Notes: a model not told the origin generated them from the sequence alone. Counted from the stretch's first letter, positions 11,704 to 19,716 are shown. The stretch is 64,000 bases of DNA from Sodalis glossinidius str. 'morsitans' (GCF_000010085.1 NC_007712.1:2046001-2110000), one strand, 5' to 3'. Made by a program: numbers and translations.

Positions 11704-11752
11704 ACCGGCGAAGGGCAACCTTCCGTGGGTTCAAATCCCACCTCCTCCGCCA
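11704..11752 (+). other. tRNA-Ser 3' fragment, probable phage attachment site
   Basis: The segment reads as the 3' half of a class II tRNA: the end of an anticodon stem (ACCGG), a long variable arm (GAAGG-GCAA-CCTTC), a T-arm (GTGGG-TTCAAAT-CCCAC), acceptor strand CTCCTCC, discriminator G and CCA at 11750-11752. Long variable arm plus discriminator G indicates serine. The 5' half is absent. An integrase gene lies 70 bp to the right, so this is best read as an att site left by tRNA-targeted integration. Confidence 0.65.
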
Positions 11753-11822
11753 TAGTTATCAATAGGTTAGAGTTAATTTAGATATACCTCAAAATACCAC
11801 TTAGCGTTGAGTTAGCGTATTT

Positions 11823-12845
11823 TCACTTTTTAGACCTCATTGTAGGTACATCCAAAGATGGTGTAACTCTCACTTTTCTATCATACACTAGCACCTGACT
11901 CTCTGATTTATGCCCGCTGAATAATTGCTTATCTTTTGTACTTCCCTTGTAATCCGAAATACCCTTAGCTTTCAAATCATGAAATGTACAGTCAAGCTCG
12001 TAGCCAAGTTGGGCAGATGCTTTTGAACGAGCTTCCGTCCATCGGTTACTGAAGCCTCGTTTAGTATAATGCCCTTTATGTTGCCCCATGATGACCGGGG
12101 TATCGGCTTGTGCAGGCGCTGAAGAGGATTTGGCTATTTCTATGGCTTCCCGTAATCTTGGCGTCCAGGCTTTAATTTGCTTGATTCCTGTCTTCACTTG
12201 CTGAATGAATATTCCTTGTTCTGTAATTTGCTGCCACTTCATTCCAAGTACATCAGATAGCCTAGCGGCACACAGATAAGCTATCTCCATTGCAGCTTTA
12301 ACTACATCATCGGCCGCATTGTAAATTGCTGTATATTCTTCATCTGTAATATATCTGTCACGTTTGACCGCCTTGAATTTCATCACACCTGCGCAAGGAT
12401 TTCCCTTCACATAGCCTCGCTCATACCCCCATTTGTACACGTGAGACATGCTTGCCATCTCATGATTGGCCTGTGTTTTGCTTTGTAGGCCGCGCTTATC
12501 CATGAACGTTCTTACGTGCTCAGGTTTGATGTTATCAGCCTTCACCTCACCGAATACGGCGATAAGCTTTTTCTGATGCTGCAAATAATCCTTCTGAGTC
12601 CTTGGTTTCAGTTCAGAGAAGTAGGCACTCCCAAGGAAGGAGTGCCACAATCGGGAAAAGGTTATGACCTTAGTCAGTTCGGACAGCTCTACTTCATATT
12701 GTCGCCATGTTTCAGATATGGACATATCCTTGGGGCCTAGCGCTATCGTTTGATTTTGGCTAGGCTTGAAGTACGTTTTATATTTCCCCCTATATACATT
12801 TTTGGATAATTTATTATCTTCAGGGTTCTTTCTTCTCTGGCCCAT
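11823..12845 (-). CDS. Prophage tyrosine-type integrase
   Basis: This 340-residue site-specific recombinase appears intact. The N-terminal half has an arm/core-binding domain (PRTQKDYLQHQKKLIAVFGE). The catalytic domain shows the first Arg in CAARLSDVLGMKW, the HxxK variant box in FHDLKAKGISDYKG, a GHKSE block and the nucleophilic Tyr in VLVYDRK near residue 320. The HDLKAKG form, with Lys where Arg is common, is frequent in enterobacterial phage integrases. It is immediately downstream of a DUF4224 gene and faces the tRNA-Ser fragment, as expected for an attP-proximal integrase. Confidence 0.9.
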   Translation of the reverse strand: MGQRRKNPEDNKLSKNVYRGKYKTYFKPSQNQTIALGPKDMSISETWRQYEVELSELTKVITFSRLWHSFLGSAYFSELKPRTQKDYLQHQKKLIAVFGEVKADNIKPEHVRTFMDKRGLQSKTQANHEMASMSHVYKWGYERGYVKGNPCAGVMKFKAVKRDRYITDEEYTAIYNAADDVVKAAMEIAYLCAARLSDVLGMKWQQITEQGIFIQQVKTGIKQIKAWTPRLREAIEIAKSSSAPAQADTPVIMGQHKGHYTKRGFSNRWTEARSKASAQLGYELDCTFHDLKAKGISDYKGSTKDKQLFSGHKSESQVLVYDRKVRVTPSLDVPTMRSKK

Positions 12846-13058
12846 TTAAATTACTCCAAAATTAGGCTCTTCCTCTTCTGGCTGATGATTGCTAGTGCTT
12901 GGTACTACCTGAAAATGTGAACGGTAGACCGCTGGCTTTCCCCTAGCGTTTTCTTCAAACCGAATATTCAGCTTTGCCAGCCATGATTTTTGTAATTTCG
13001 GTTTTTTGTATCTAGTAAGAATGTACACTTCGTCATCATCAAGAAATGCTGTAGCCAT
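12846..13058 (-). CDS. DUF4224 small protein next to integrase
   Basis: This 70-residue protein begins with FLDDDEVYILTRYKKPKLQK and continues WLAKLNIRFEENARGKP, the usual DUF4224 pattern (short helical domain recognising an aromatic-rich strand). Its stop directly abuts the integrase start. Such proteins commonly accompany integrases and may act as excision or DNA-bending factors; this is inference from position. Confidence 0.7.
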   Translation of the reverse strand: MATAFLDDDEVYILTRYKKPKLQKSWLAKLNIRFEENARGKPAVYRSHFQVVPSTSNHQPEEEEPNFGVI

Positions 13059-13202
13059 AATGACCTCTGCTTAAATCAAGCCGCTGCGCCGTTCGTCATG
13101 ACGGCGAGCAGGCGGGGGAATGGCGAATCGTAGAAATAGAGTTGCACACCTGGTGTGCAGTGGTGAGGTGATTTCAGGCTGCCATGCGACAGCCGGGATT
13201 AT

Positions 13203-13475
13203 TTATTGCATGGTCGCTTGAATCCGATGCAGCGCACCATTTACCAGAGAGGACAGTATTTCCTCTTTTGGCAGTCCAGAACGAATGCCTTCCTCATATT
13301 CCTCAATAAGCTTGCAGTCCGCTTCAAATCGCGTTTGCCGGATATCATCTTTAAGAAGCCAGCATTCTGCATCGGCCTGATTTTCCATGCGGATAATGCG
13401 GTTTTCCAGTTTTTCAATTTCTTTGATAAGCCCCGTTTCCCGGCGAGCGAGTAATTCGGTGAGTAAACTATTCAT
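13203..13475 (-). CDS. Hypothetical phage protein, coiled coil
   Basis: This 90-residue, highly charged protein has a heptad-like central stretch (EIEKLENRIIRMENQADAE), predicted as coiled coil by eye. There is no membrane segment or cysteine cluster. It is part of the minus-strand early operon. Function unknown. Confidence 0.5.
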   Translation of the reverse strand: MNSLLTELLARRETGLIKEIEKLENRIIRMENQADAECWLLKDDIRQTRFEADCKLIEEYEEGIRSGLPKEEILSSLVNGALHRIQATMQ

Positions 13476-13492
13476 ATTTCACCTCAATAGCG

Positions 13493-13723
13493 TTAATGTG
13501 AGTTTGAAAAGCGGCGTAGATTAGGCATCTGTAAGTTCATTCCTAGTTTATCGGCTTTTTGTTGTGCCTCGTAATAGCTAGTAATTACCTTACCATCAGG
13601 GAATAACCAGATGCCGGGGGTTGAATTATAAAACATCACCTTATCTTTCATAAGATTAGCATTCTTGTCCATGCTGAACTCCTGTATTGCAGATAGCCGA
13701 CTCCCTGACCGGGGGTCAGCCAT
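13493..13723 (-). CDS. Hypothetical phage early protein
   Basis: This is a 76-residue frame. The probable start is the internal Met (SMDKNANLMKDKV) because the first 16 residues are low-complexity. The body (PGIWLFPDGKVITSYYEAQQ) resembles a small DUF seen in early operons of lambdoid phages, but I cannot name it. It lies between the SSB-like gene and a coiled-coil gene, in the same direction. Confidence 0.4.
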   Translation of the reverse strand: MADPRSGSRLSAIQEFSMDKNANLMKDKVMFYNSTPGIWLFPDGKVITSYYEAQQKADKLGMNLQMPNLRRFSNSH

Positions 13724-13744
13724 GAATTGCGTTAATGAATAGAT

Positions 13745-14326
13745 TTAGAAGGGGATGTCTGAATCCGGGGCGGATGTTTCCTGTTGCTCATAGCCACGCG
13801 GTGATTGTTTGCGCTCGTCCTTATCTTGTAGCGTTGCAACTTGCTTATCGATAGCCTGTGCGGGAAGATTCTTTATTTTCTTCTCCAGTGTTTGACGCGT
13901 CTGAGCCGCAAAAGGAAGCATAATATCAAGGCTGTGCGTTTCCTTGCCGTCTGACTTGGTTTTCAACATCTTTTGCAGTACTAGTCCAATACGTTGACCG
14001 GTAAGCTCTGGTGCCAGATGCGTATGGGCATCAATCATTTTGGTAGTGAGCTGCTGAACACCAATACAACCCATAATGGCATTAATCATATTGATACCAT
14101 ATTTATTCGGTGTTTTGTCTTTTTTCTGGCAATAGATATTAATGTAATTTGCTTTCTTTCCGTCTTCGTTTTCAACTGAAAACTCAATGGATTCTGCGCC
14201 GCTCTGGCTGGTCATATACTTTGCTTCCAGAATGGTGACGACATAAGCGCCAGATTCAGTGATAAATCCGCTTTGACCGGCGGCCAGTGCTGCTTCCTGA
14301 TTGTAAATGAATGTCACGTTATTCAT
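13745..14326 (-). CDS. Phage SSB-like single-strand DNA-binding protein (DUF669 type)
   Basis: This 193-residue protein has an N-terminal OB-like region (GAYVVTILEAKYMTSQSG, IEFSVENEDGKKANYINIY) and a low-complexity tail ending in acidic-hydrophobic SDIPF, the tip used by SSB proteins to dock partner enzymes. It overlaps the Sak4-like ATPase gene by four bases, implying co-translation. Phage SSBs commonly pair with Sak4 recombinases. Apparently intact; it probably coats ssDNA during recombination and replication. Confidence 0.65.
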   Translation of the reverse strand: MNNVTFIYNQEAALAAGQSGFITESGAYVVTILEAKYMTSQSGAESIEFSVENEDGKKANYINIYCQKKDKTPNKYGINMINAIMGCIGVQQLTTKMIDAHTHLAPELTGQRIGLVLQKMLKTKSDGKETHSLDIMLPFAAQTRQTLEKKIKNLPAQAIDKQVATLQDKDERKQSPRGYEQQETSAPDSDIPF

Positions 14327-14994
14327 GCTGTTTTTTCCTTAATCATTTGGATGTTGTTGATGCCGTAGTAAGAGCAGATAGCGTCATCAATGGCTTTAAG
14401 GTCATTGTCTACCAGGGTTTCGCTAAATATGCCCATAGAACTCTTGCAGCAGTCCTGCCCGTTGGTTTGCGTCGAGAAGCGGTAATTACCGTTATTGACA
14501 ACGGCCCGCAATACAATGGTGAAATAACCCTCTGGGACAATTGTCTGGTCAACCATTTTTCCCACTGTTTTCATTCTAATGTTACCGAAGTCGTCCGTTT
14601 GAGTATGAGCTAGGATATAAACTCTGCGATGTTCATCCAGCGCTCCGGCAGTATTGAATATCGACCAAGCGTTTTTCCCGATATCAGTAAATTTATCGTA
14701 ACCCCGTTCACTGGAGCGATTCATTAGCTCATTGACCAATACTGATTGATAGTCGTCAATAACAACGATTTCATGTGGTGATTTTTTCAGTATTTGCTCT
14801 ATCTTTGTTGAGTTGTCAGTTCTGATTCGATTCCCTCCATCCTGGGCGTTAGTGCATAATTTCCAATCGGAAGACCTGAAAGGTAAAGGTTTACTTATGC
14901 ATTGGATAAGGAGTAATTTTTCCGGGTCAAGATTTCTCAGGCTGGTAGATTTACTGCTACCTGATTTTCCCAACACTAATGTTTCTATACTCAT
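14323..14994 (-). CDS. Sak4-like RecA-fold phage ATPase (single-strand annealing partner)
   Basis: This 223-residue P-loop ATPase has a Walker A at residues 8-16 (LGKSGSSKST) and a Walker B at about residue 75 (EIVVIDDYQSVL). Short RecA-core proteins of this size are Sak4-type recombinases that cooperate with phage SSB. The adjoining SSB-like gene supports that role. Alternatively it is a generic phage AAA ATPase. No lesions seen. Confidence 0.65.
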   Translation of the reverse strand: MSIETLVLGKSGSSKSTSLRNLDPEKLLLIQCISKPLPFRSSDWKLCTNAQDGGNRIRTDNSTKIEQILKKSPHEIVVIDDYQSVLVNELMNRSSERGYDKFTDIGKNAWSIFNTAGALDEHRRVYILAHTQTDDFGNIRMKTVGKMVDQTIVPEGYFTIVLRAVVNNGNYRFSTQTNGQDCCKSSMGIFSETLVDNDLKAIDDAICSYYGINNIQMIKEKTA

Positions 14995-15015
14995 TGTTCA
15001 CCTTAAAAAGGTTAG

Positions 15016-15204
15016 TTAGTTACCGTTTGGCATTAAGTATTTGATGTTTAGCTTTTTTGTGTGTGCATAATGCAGCGATTCTTTCTTCGCTTCACGCATG
15101 CCTAAGCGCCGATATTCAAGCGCCTGAACCAAGTAGAAACGCCGACATTCCTTACTCATACGCAGTGTTTGCACTTGTGGCGGTATGTTATCTAATAAGT
15201 TCAT
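15016..15204 (-). CDS. Hypothetical phage protein
   Basis: This 62-residue basic protein (YRRLGMREAKKESLHYAHTK) overlaps the gene upstream by 17 bases, as in tightly packed early operons. No recognised domain. Confidence 0.45.
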   Translation of the reverse strand: MNLLDNIPPQVQTLRMSKECRRFYLVQALEYRRLGMREAKKESLHYAHTKKLNIKYLMPNGN

Positions 15205-15448
15205 CCTTTATCCCTACCTCATATATTTTGATAGTAATATCCCATAGCAACGCGTCGTGTAATCGCAGAGATTCAGCGATTAGCGCCTGAATTAACTTAT
15301 TGGCATAGCACATTGCCTTCTTGCCGGAGAATATCGATAAGCTTTCTGTATCCACACTTCTCAGCCATTTTACGATTTTATTCAATTGCGTTTCTTCCGG
15401 GTGATAGCTCACCATGAGGGCAGCATTACCCGCGAATGCGTAATTCAT
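15188..15448 (-). CDS. Hypothetical phage protein
   Basis: This 86-residue helical protein (LNKIVKWLRSVDTESLSIFS, ALIAESLRLHDALLWDI) is in the minus-strand early operon. No motif that I can name. Confidence 0.45.
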   Translation of the reverse strand: MNYAFAGNAALMVSYHPEETQLNKIVKWLRSVDTESLSIFSGKKAMCYANKLIQALIAESLRLHDALLWDITIKIYEVGIKDELIR

Positions 15449-15463
15449 GGGGTGCTCCTGTTA

Positions 15464-15673
15464 TTATTGTGTTATTTTTGTATTGTATGTTGCGTGACTC
15501 ATGGTTTTCCAACTCTGACCGTTATCTTTAGATAACATGCGCCAGCAGAGACAGAGCCGCATTGATAAATAACCCGTTCGTTGAATACGTATTGCATAAG
15601 CAAGTCCTTCACGGTACAGATATTCAAGTTGAGTTGCCTTCTTTTTTATTCGTTCAGGAATTTTAGGTTTCAT
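15464..15673 (-). CDS. Hypothetical phage protein
   Basis: This 69-residue, strongly basic protein begins PKIPERIKKKATQLEYL. It overlaps the preceding membrane-protein gene by about 11 bases. The C-terminal third looks irregular and may be affected by a frameshift. Confidence 0.4.
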   Translation of the reverse strand: MKPKIPERIKKKATQLEYLYREGLAYAIRIQRTGYLSMRLCLCWRMLSKDNGQSWKTMSHATYNTKITQ

Positions 15674-15923
15674 GCTCCTTCTCCAGTTTACTGAGAATTT
15701 TCTTCAAAGTTTCAGCCTGTACAAATTGTACAGCGATGCATTCCAAAAATAACCGACTAAAAACTAATACTATTGCTGAAAAGATAACTATCTTTGGTTC
15801 TGCATCCATAATGCCAATGACAGTGGTTATACCTGCTGCTATCCATGTCATAATTGAAATAGCGTTGATAATCTTCAGTGTCCAGAACGTTTTAAACATG
15901 GTTAAATTCCTTTTATATTTCAC
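15663..15923 (-). CDS. Small two-helix membrane protein of the phage early operon
   Basis: This 86-residue protein has two hydrophobic segments (INAISIMTWIAAGITTVIGI and IVIFSAIVLVFSRLFLECIA) and a charged C-terminal tail (AETLKKILSKLEKE). The topology suggests an inner-membrane protein with a cytoplasmic coil. Superinfection-exclusion proteins can look like this, but that is speculation. Confidence 0.5.
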   Translation of the reverse strand: MKYKRNLTMFKTFWTLKIINAISIMTWIAAGITTVIGIMDAEPKIVIFSAIVLVFSRLFLECIAVQFVQAETLKKILSKLEKEHET

Positions 15924-15935
15924 ATTTTGGTGTGA

Positions 15936-16522
15936 TCAACCATCGGCTTCTTCAAATTCGCCGTTTGCATTAAGCACATACCAGGTATCCGGTTTCACGC
16001 CGTTGTCGCCAATCTTGCTTGCAGAACTGTGATGGAGTCTTCCTACCTGGAATAAATTTTGTAAATAATGAATCTCCTCTTCTTGTTTCTTATTGACCAA
16101 TGCCAGCTTGGCTTCACTCTTTTTCGATTCCAGCAGAGTTTCCAGCGCAGAAATGTAATTTTCCGGCAATGCAGGGGCTGCGGTGATTGCCTGCGCTTTA
16201 CCAGACTCAAGAGTGAACCAGCGTCAATGACGGCAGCACGGCGTTTTACGTCGTAGCCTGTGATGAGGATTTCTGTATGACGGCGGTCGAGAAGAAACTA
16301 GGCGACATAGCCGCGCCCATCAATAGCAACGATTACACCTTCAATTATCGTAACTTTCTGATTTTTATGATTATCCAAATTTGGGGCATCTTTTTCTATC
16401 TGATAAAGCTGCTCAAGCATCTCTCATACGTCACGGATAACATGGTCGTGTCGTTTACCGACAAGCTCCTCAATCTCGTGGCTGGACATGGTTAATGTTT
16501 GTGCAATGGTTAAATTTTGCAT
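15936..16522 (-). pseudogene. Rha-type phage regulatory protein, inactivated by two stops and a frameshift
   Basis: Starting at ATG 16522, the frame reads LTMSSHEIEELVGKRHDHVI, the N-terminal Rha/antirepressor DNA-binding block. An in-frame TGA lies near 16430 and an in-frame TAG near 16306. ILITGYDVKRRAAVID follows, then a shift near 16215 leads to the C-terminal half (LPENYISALETLLESKKSEA), which ends at 15936 with an acidic tail. Full length would be about 195 residues. It follows an intact Rha-type gene behind the same promoter and C4-like leader. Confidence 0.65.
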
Positions 16523-16593
16523 ACAGATATATCTCGTTGGTTAAAACGATAATGGAACCCCAGCACGATACCGGGGCGGGATTATGTGATTAG

Positions 16594-17106
16594 CTACCGA
16601 GTTTTTTTAATTAGATCGTCTTTGTGTATGACGAGATAGTCAGCTCGACGCGCGATCTCGAACAATGTATCGAGACTGGCAACGTATTCGTCATTAACGA
16701 TTGGCCGAGAGCTGATGACTTTATTATCTTGGAGGGTGAGTAAGATTTCGCTGGTTACGCCACTGACGGCAACTGCGCCATGAAGCCGTTCTTCCATGCG
16801 GTTAAACTCCGCTATGTAAGCTTCCTTGAACGCTGCTGCTTTCTTGCCCGTAAAGCCCATGACGAGGAAGACGAAGCCGTCTTTGGTCATCTTGAACATC
16901 GGGTGTTTTTCGCCTTTTGCATCGATGTAATCAACGGGCTGAAAATTCAGCCGGTTAAATTTTTCAGAACAATCAATGGATTCTATCTTCTGGATGGCGT
17001 TTTTATGTAGCTTGCCGAAGTAATCAGCAACGTCTACTGATGTAGTTACGGCTCTGCCGTTGTGAACGCTAACTTTAGGTGCAGTAAGAGATCGTTGAAG
17101 GGCCAT
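16594..17106 (-). CDS. Rha family phage regulatory protein
   Basis: I choose ATG 17106 (170 residues) because a strong GGAGG lies just upstream; the longer frame to 17205 runs through the structured RNA leader. The N-terminal domain (RAVTTSVDVADYFGKLHKNA, FKMTKDGFVFLVMGFTGKKA, AYIAEFNRMEERL) is the Rha signature. Rha-type proteins act as phage antirepressors or are toxic when IHF is absent. Expression is likely controlled by the C4-like antisense RNA element immediately upstream. Confidence 0.8.
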   Translation of the reverse strand: MALQRSLTAPKVSVHNGRAVTTSVDVADYFGKLHKNAIQKIESIDCSEKFNRLNFQPVDYIDAKGEKHPMFKMTKDGFVFLVMGFTGKKAAAFKEAYIAEFNRMEERLHGAVAVSGVTSEILLTLQDNKVISSRPIVNDEYVASLDTLFEIARRADYLVIHKDDLIKKTR

Positions 17107-17144
17107 AATAGCCTCCGATAGTGATCTTGATGTAATCACCACCA

Positions 17145-17250
17145 TGAGGTTCCTAATCTCATTGGTGGCGAGCTGAACAGGGTTAGGAACTACCGGGATC
17201 ACCATCCGGCCAGCCTTGCGGCTGCCCTATCCAGCCCACCATTGAGATGA
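17145..17250 (-). ncRNA. C4-like antisense RNA in the leader of the Rha operon
   Basis: In phages P1 and P7, C4 RNA is cut from the antirepressor leader and silences it. Here three features fit. A long-range stem pairs 17149-17156 (gttcctaa) with 17183-17190 (ttaggaac). A hairpin with GCAA-type loop lies at 17211-17224. AATCTCATTGGTGG at 17155-17168 is nearly complementary to CCACCATTGAG at 17237-17247. The second locus at 39957-40060 keeps the same fold with different stem bases. Location just before a regulator start supports the call. Confidence 0.65.
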
Positions 17251-17259
17251 GGCTAGATT

Positions 17260-17299
17260 GCGACATAAAAAACACGCTCGCGGCGTGTTACTCTGTCGC
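17260..17299 (-). terminator. Hairpin with T-tract between promoter and C4-like RNA
   Basis: On the minus strand ACACGC-CGCGA-GCGTGT is followed by TTTTTT. An outer stem of GCGACA/TGTCGC (17260-17265 with 17294-17299) encloses it. The same architecture with a different outer stem occurs at 40070-40104. It may act as an attenuator of the regulator transcript. Confidence 0.6.
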
Positions 17300-17353
17300 G
17301 GTGATTCCTTCGAGGCTCCTAATCCCGGCACCTGAATTTGCAGATGCAGATTG

Positions 17354-17383
17354 ACTATAGCGCATGGGTTATCCTTGCGTCAA
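17354..17383 (-). promoter_or_regulatory. Sigma-70 promoter for the C4-like RNA and Rha operon
   Basis: On the minus strand TTGACG (17383-17378) and TATAGT (17359-17354) are separated by 18 bp. The same boxes and the shared flank CCCATGCGCTATAGTC occur before the second C4-like locus at 40161-40189, with a 17-bp spacer. Confidence 0.7.
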
Positions 17384-17463
17384 TGGGGTGGTGGATGTCG
17401 ATTGTTACCTTGCACAAAATCTCTGTAGTCCTTGTGGAATGTAGGTTCTTCTGCACACAACCC

Positions 17464-17952
17464 TTAGCCCAGCATTTCTACGCTAATACCTTTGGCCGTA
17501 TAGCCGGTTACTTGTCGTCCATCGATGCGGATGCGTTTCTTCGCTAGGAAGCGGATATGGTCGGCGTAGACATGAAGCCATTTACCATCGACGGGGATGC
17601 GTTTGAAGCCGAAGCGCTCACGTTCTGACGCTTGCACAAATGGAATAAAAGCCTTTTTAGACAATTGGTTATCTGTGCGCAAGCCCTTGTGATATTCATG
17701 CGACATCTTATCGCTACCCGCCAACCCAGTATCGCTATCGGCCTCATGTACGGAGACGCCGGAATGCAGCCAAACAAGGCCGTTACCGTTATGCCGCAAG
17801 CCAAGGTCGGTTAGCGTGCATGTGCCGTTATTGGTGGGCGTCCAGTCGCCGGAGATGACGTGTCGGCGTAGGGTGGCTATATCGCTCTCTGCTGGCCGGA
17901 TTTCGGGCGCAGAAGAAGCAGGGAGCGTTAACTCCCGATTTTGCAATTGCAT
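17464..17952 (-). CDS. Hypothetical phage protein
   Basis: This 162-residue protein is intact. It has a flexible N-terminus (LTLPASSAPEIRPAESDIAT), a central polar region and a basic C-terminus (HIRFLAKKRIRIDGRQVTGY). It is the first sizeable gene upstream of the C4/Rha promoter and runs in the same direction. I do not recognise a family. Confidence 0.5.
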   Translation of the reverse strand: MQLQNRELTLPASSAPEIRPAESDIATLRRHVISGDWTPTNNGTCTLTDLGLRHNGNGLVWLHSGVSVHEADSDTGLAGSDKMSHEYHKGLRTDNQLSKKAFIPFVQASERERFGFKRIPVDGKWLHVYADHIRFLAKKRIRIDGRQVTGYTAKGISVEMLG

Positions 17953-17981
17953 GATTGAGCCTCGATAGGGGGATGGTAGGA

Positions 17982-18181
17982 TTACGCCTGCTTCAAAAGC
18001 TTTATGAATGCTTCACGCATTTTTGCAGTGGGCGACCAGCGGGTAGTGGCAACGCCCATTTCCGCGGGTTTCAGGATGATTCCGCCTCTCTCGCCAGAGT
18101 AGACTTCAAGGCTAGTGATGCGCGGCTCCCAGTGTTCAATACCCCTACCCTAGGCACGATAAGCGTTTGGTTGTAGTTCAT
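17982..18181 (-). pseudogene. Small phage protein, frameshifted
   Basis: ATG at 18181 begins MNYNQTLIVPRVGVL. After a shift near 18130 the coherent frame reads EHWEPRITSLEVYSGERGG and ends WSPTAKMREAFIKLLKQA at 17982. The native product would be about 66 residues. Function unknown; part of the same early operon. Confidence 0.45.
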
Positions 18182-18211
18182 GGAGGTAACTCCTTCCGTT
18201 GATGTAGTTAA

Positions 18212-18502
18212 TTACTTTGCAAACTTCATAGGTAAATTATTTTTGAGGCCACCTTCGGTTAGCTTGTATACAGCGGTCTTAGTGGCTCCCGTACTCCCAA
18301 TGGCTCGCTTGGTCTTGAGTGTTCCGTTCTCAAGTTCGTTTAGCCAACGCTGTGCCGTGGCCTCAAGTGGTTCATTTAGGGTTCCTGTGGCGCATGGCAG
18401 ATATCGTTCAATCTGTATCCAGATATCGCCTCGTCTTTGAAAGAACTTTCCTTTTTGTGTCGAATAGTTAGCACCGTAAATGCTCGGAAATACCGGAGCC
18501 AT
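18212..18502 (-). CDS. Hypothetical phage protein
   Basis: This 96-residue basic protein (GKFFQRRGDIWIQIERYLPC, TGATKTAVYKLTEGGLKNNL) has no membrane segment. The C-terminus resembles a winged-helix tail, but evidence is too weak to call. It is divergent from the coiled-coil gene at 18566, with about 60 bp between them. Confidence 0.45.
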   Translation of the reverse strand: MAPVFPSIYGANYSTQKGKFFQRRGDIWIQIERYLPCATGTLNEPLEATAQRWLNELENGTLKTKRAIGSTGATKTAVYKLTEGGLKNNLPMKFAK

Positions 18503-18565
18503 TGGTGTTACTCCTTCCGTTGATGTGGTGGATACGCTACACTTGGCTTAACACAGGAGGACCCC

Positions 18566-18982
18566 ATGGGACAAATTGCATTTGATACATTGCAGGCGTC
18601 AGAAGAGCTTCAGACAGCCGGGCTTACCAGTGAGCAAGCCAAGGCGATTTCGCTCGTCGTGCGCAAGTCTCATGAAGTGGCGGATGTGGCCACCAAGCGT
18701 GACCTTGAGGATGTGCGCAAGGACTTGACGGCGCAGATAGCCGATGTCCGTAAGGACCTGTCCGCAGAGATACAGATACGCTTTGATAAATCCGACGCAC
18801 AAATCAACTTGCTTCGTAAAGACACCATTGCTCTCTTTGAAAAAGTTGATGCGAAGAGCGATGCTCAGATATCGTTGCTTCGTAAGGATGTTGAAAATAT
18901 CGCTACTGGATTGCTGCTAAAACTCGGCGGGGTCATTGTGGTGACTATCAGCGCTGCAACAGCGGTGATGAAATTTCTTTAA
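18566..18982 (+). CDS. Coiled-coil protein with C-terminal membrane anchor (DUF1640-like)
   Basis: This 138-residue protein is on the plus strand, against the direction of the operon. It has a strong site AGGAGG before ATG 18566. After a helical start (GLTSEQAKAISLVVRKSHEV) come heptad repeats with recurring DVRKDL and KSDAQI..LLRKD units, then a single hydrophobic helix (GGVIVVTISAATAVMKFL) at the end. The pattern matches DUF1640/CCDC90-like tail-anchored coiled-coil proteins found in many prophages. Its role in phages is unknown; superinfection or membrane functions have been suggested. Confidence 0.65.
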   Translation: MGQIAFDTLQASEELQTAGLTSEQAKAISLVVRKSHEVADVATKRDLEDVRKDLTAQIADVRKDLSAEIQIRFDKSDAQINLLRKDTIALFEKVDAKSDAQISLLRKDVENIATGLLLKLGGVIVVTISAATAVMKFL

Positions 18983-19188
18983 CAATATATCCTCGTTAGC
19001 CTACGTACCTTTTGCCGGAGGTCATCGTTCTCCTTCAGTAACGTGCTAATTATCCCCCGGCATACTCTGGTGTTGTTGTCATCGCAACTATGAGGTTCCA
19101 TGCTTAATAGATATTTCGAGCAGTCAATGTTGAAGGCGGTGACCATATTATTTTTGAATTCTATATGGGACTTAGTGAGTTGCATCAT
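18979..19188 (-). CDS. Hypothetical phage protein
   Basis: This 69-residue protein (SHIEFKNNMVTAFNIDCSKY) has four cysteines spread without a clear CxxC pair and a basic C-terminus. The start ATGATG overlaps the end of the zinc-finger remnant upstream. Function unknown. Confidence 0.4.
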   Translation of the reverse strand: MMQLTKSHIEFKNNMVTAFNIDCSKYLLSMEPHSCDDNNTRVCRGIISTLLKENDDLRQKVRRLTRIYC

Positions 19189-19387
19189 TTAATCCTCCGT
19201 TGACTATCAAAATATTTTCGCTTCTCCCAATATTTCCCGCATTCTTTGCAGCAGAAATTATCCTCGGCTGGTCTTCACAATTATAGCAACGACCGGTTAG
19301 GGATAATTCCTCTTCTCGATAATGGGCAATCTGGTGTTGGCGGAAAGCTTCTTCGTGTTGGCTGGCTAAATCGACATCATCTGCCAT
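19185..19387 (-). pseudogene. DksA/TraR-type zinc-finger protein, frameshifted
   Basis: The first 45 residues (DVDLASQHEEAFRQHQIAHY, then RCYNCEDQPR) match the start of phage-type TraR/DksA proteins. One base later the alternative frame supplies the missing second cysteine pair (DNFCCKECGKYWEKRKYF) and ends at 19185, overlapping the next start. The frame as read through runs instead into unrelated residues. So a single-base indel near 19245 breaks a C4 zinc finger. Such proteins bind RNA polymerase in the secondary channel. Confidence 0.6.
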
Positions 19388-19404
19388 AAATCTATTTGAT
19401 GCTC

Positions 19405-19680
19405 CTAATCGTTTAATAACTTCCGGGTATTGTCCGTAAGTGGTACCTGATATTTCTCAACCATTCTCGCGGCATAAGCGAGTGCGTCCTCACGGTTGGA
19501 GAAGTCCCCGATGGCCTGTAGCAAGCCGTCGCCGCCCCGGATATAAATTCTGAAAAAGTCAGAATTATCATTCTCTTGTAAGAAATGTCCTCAATCGTCT
19601 ACAACGCCAGACAGGATGATTTCACTAACAATCGACCCCGGCGCTATCAGGTGGTCGAATTCGTCAATGAGCTTTTGCAT
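19405..19680 (-). pseudogene. Small phage protein with in-frame TGA
   Basis: ATG 19680 begins MQKLIDEFDHLIAPGS. The frame is interrupted by a TGA after GVVDD near 19596 and continues unbroken as GHFLQENDNSDFFRIYIRGG, ending LTDNTRKLLND at 19405. One nonsense mutation explains it. The full protein would be 91 residues and no family is recognised. Confidence 0.5.
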
Positions 19681-19716
19681 GGTGGTCTCCGTGGTAATGT
19701 TGACGACGCTATGAAC

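Noticed and set aside
11704..11752. Complete functional tRNA gene
   Set aside because: The D-arm and 5' acceptor strand are absent upstream, so only the 3' half exists.
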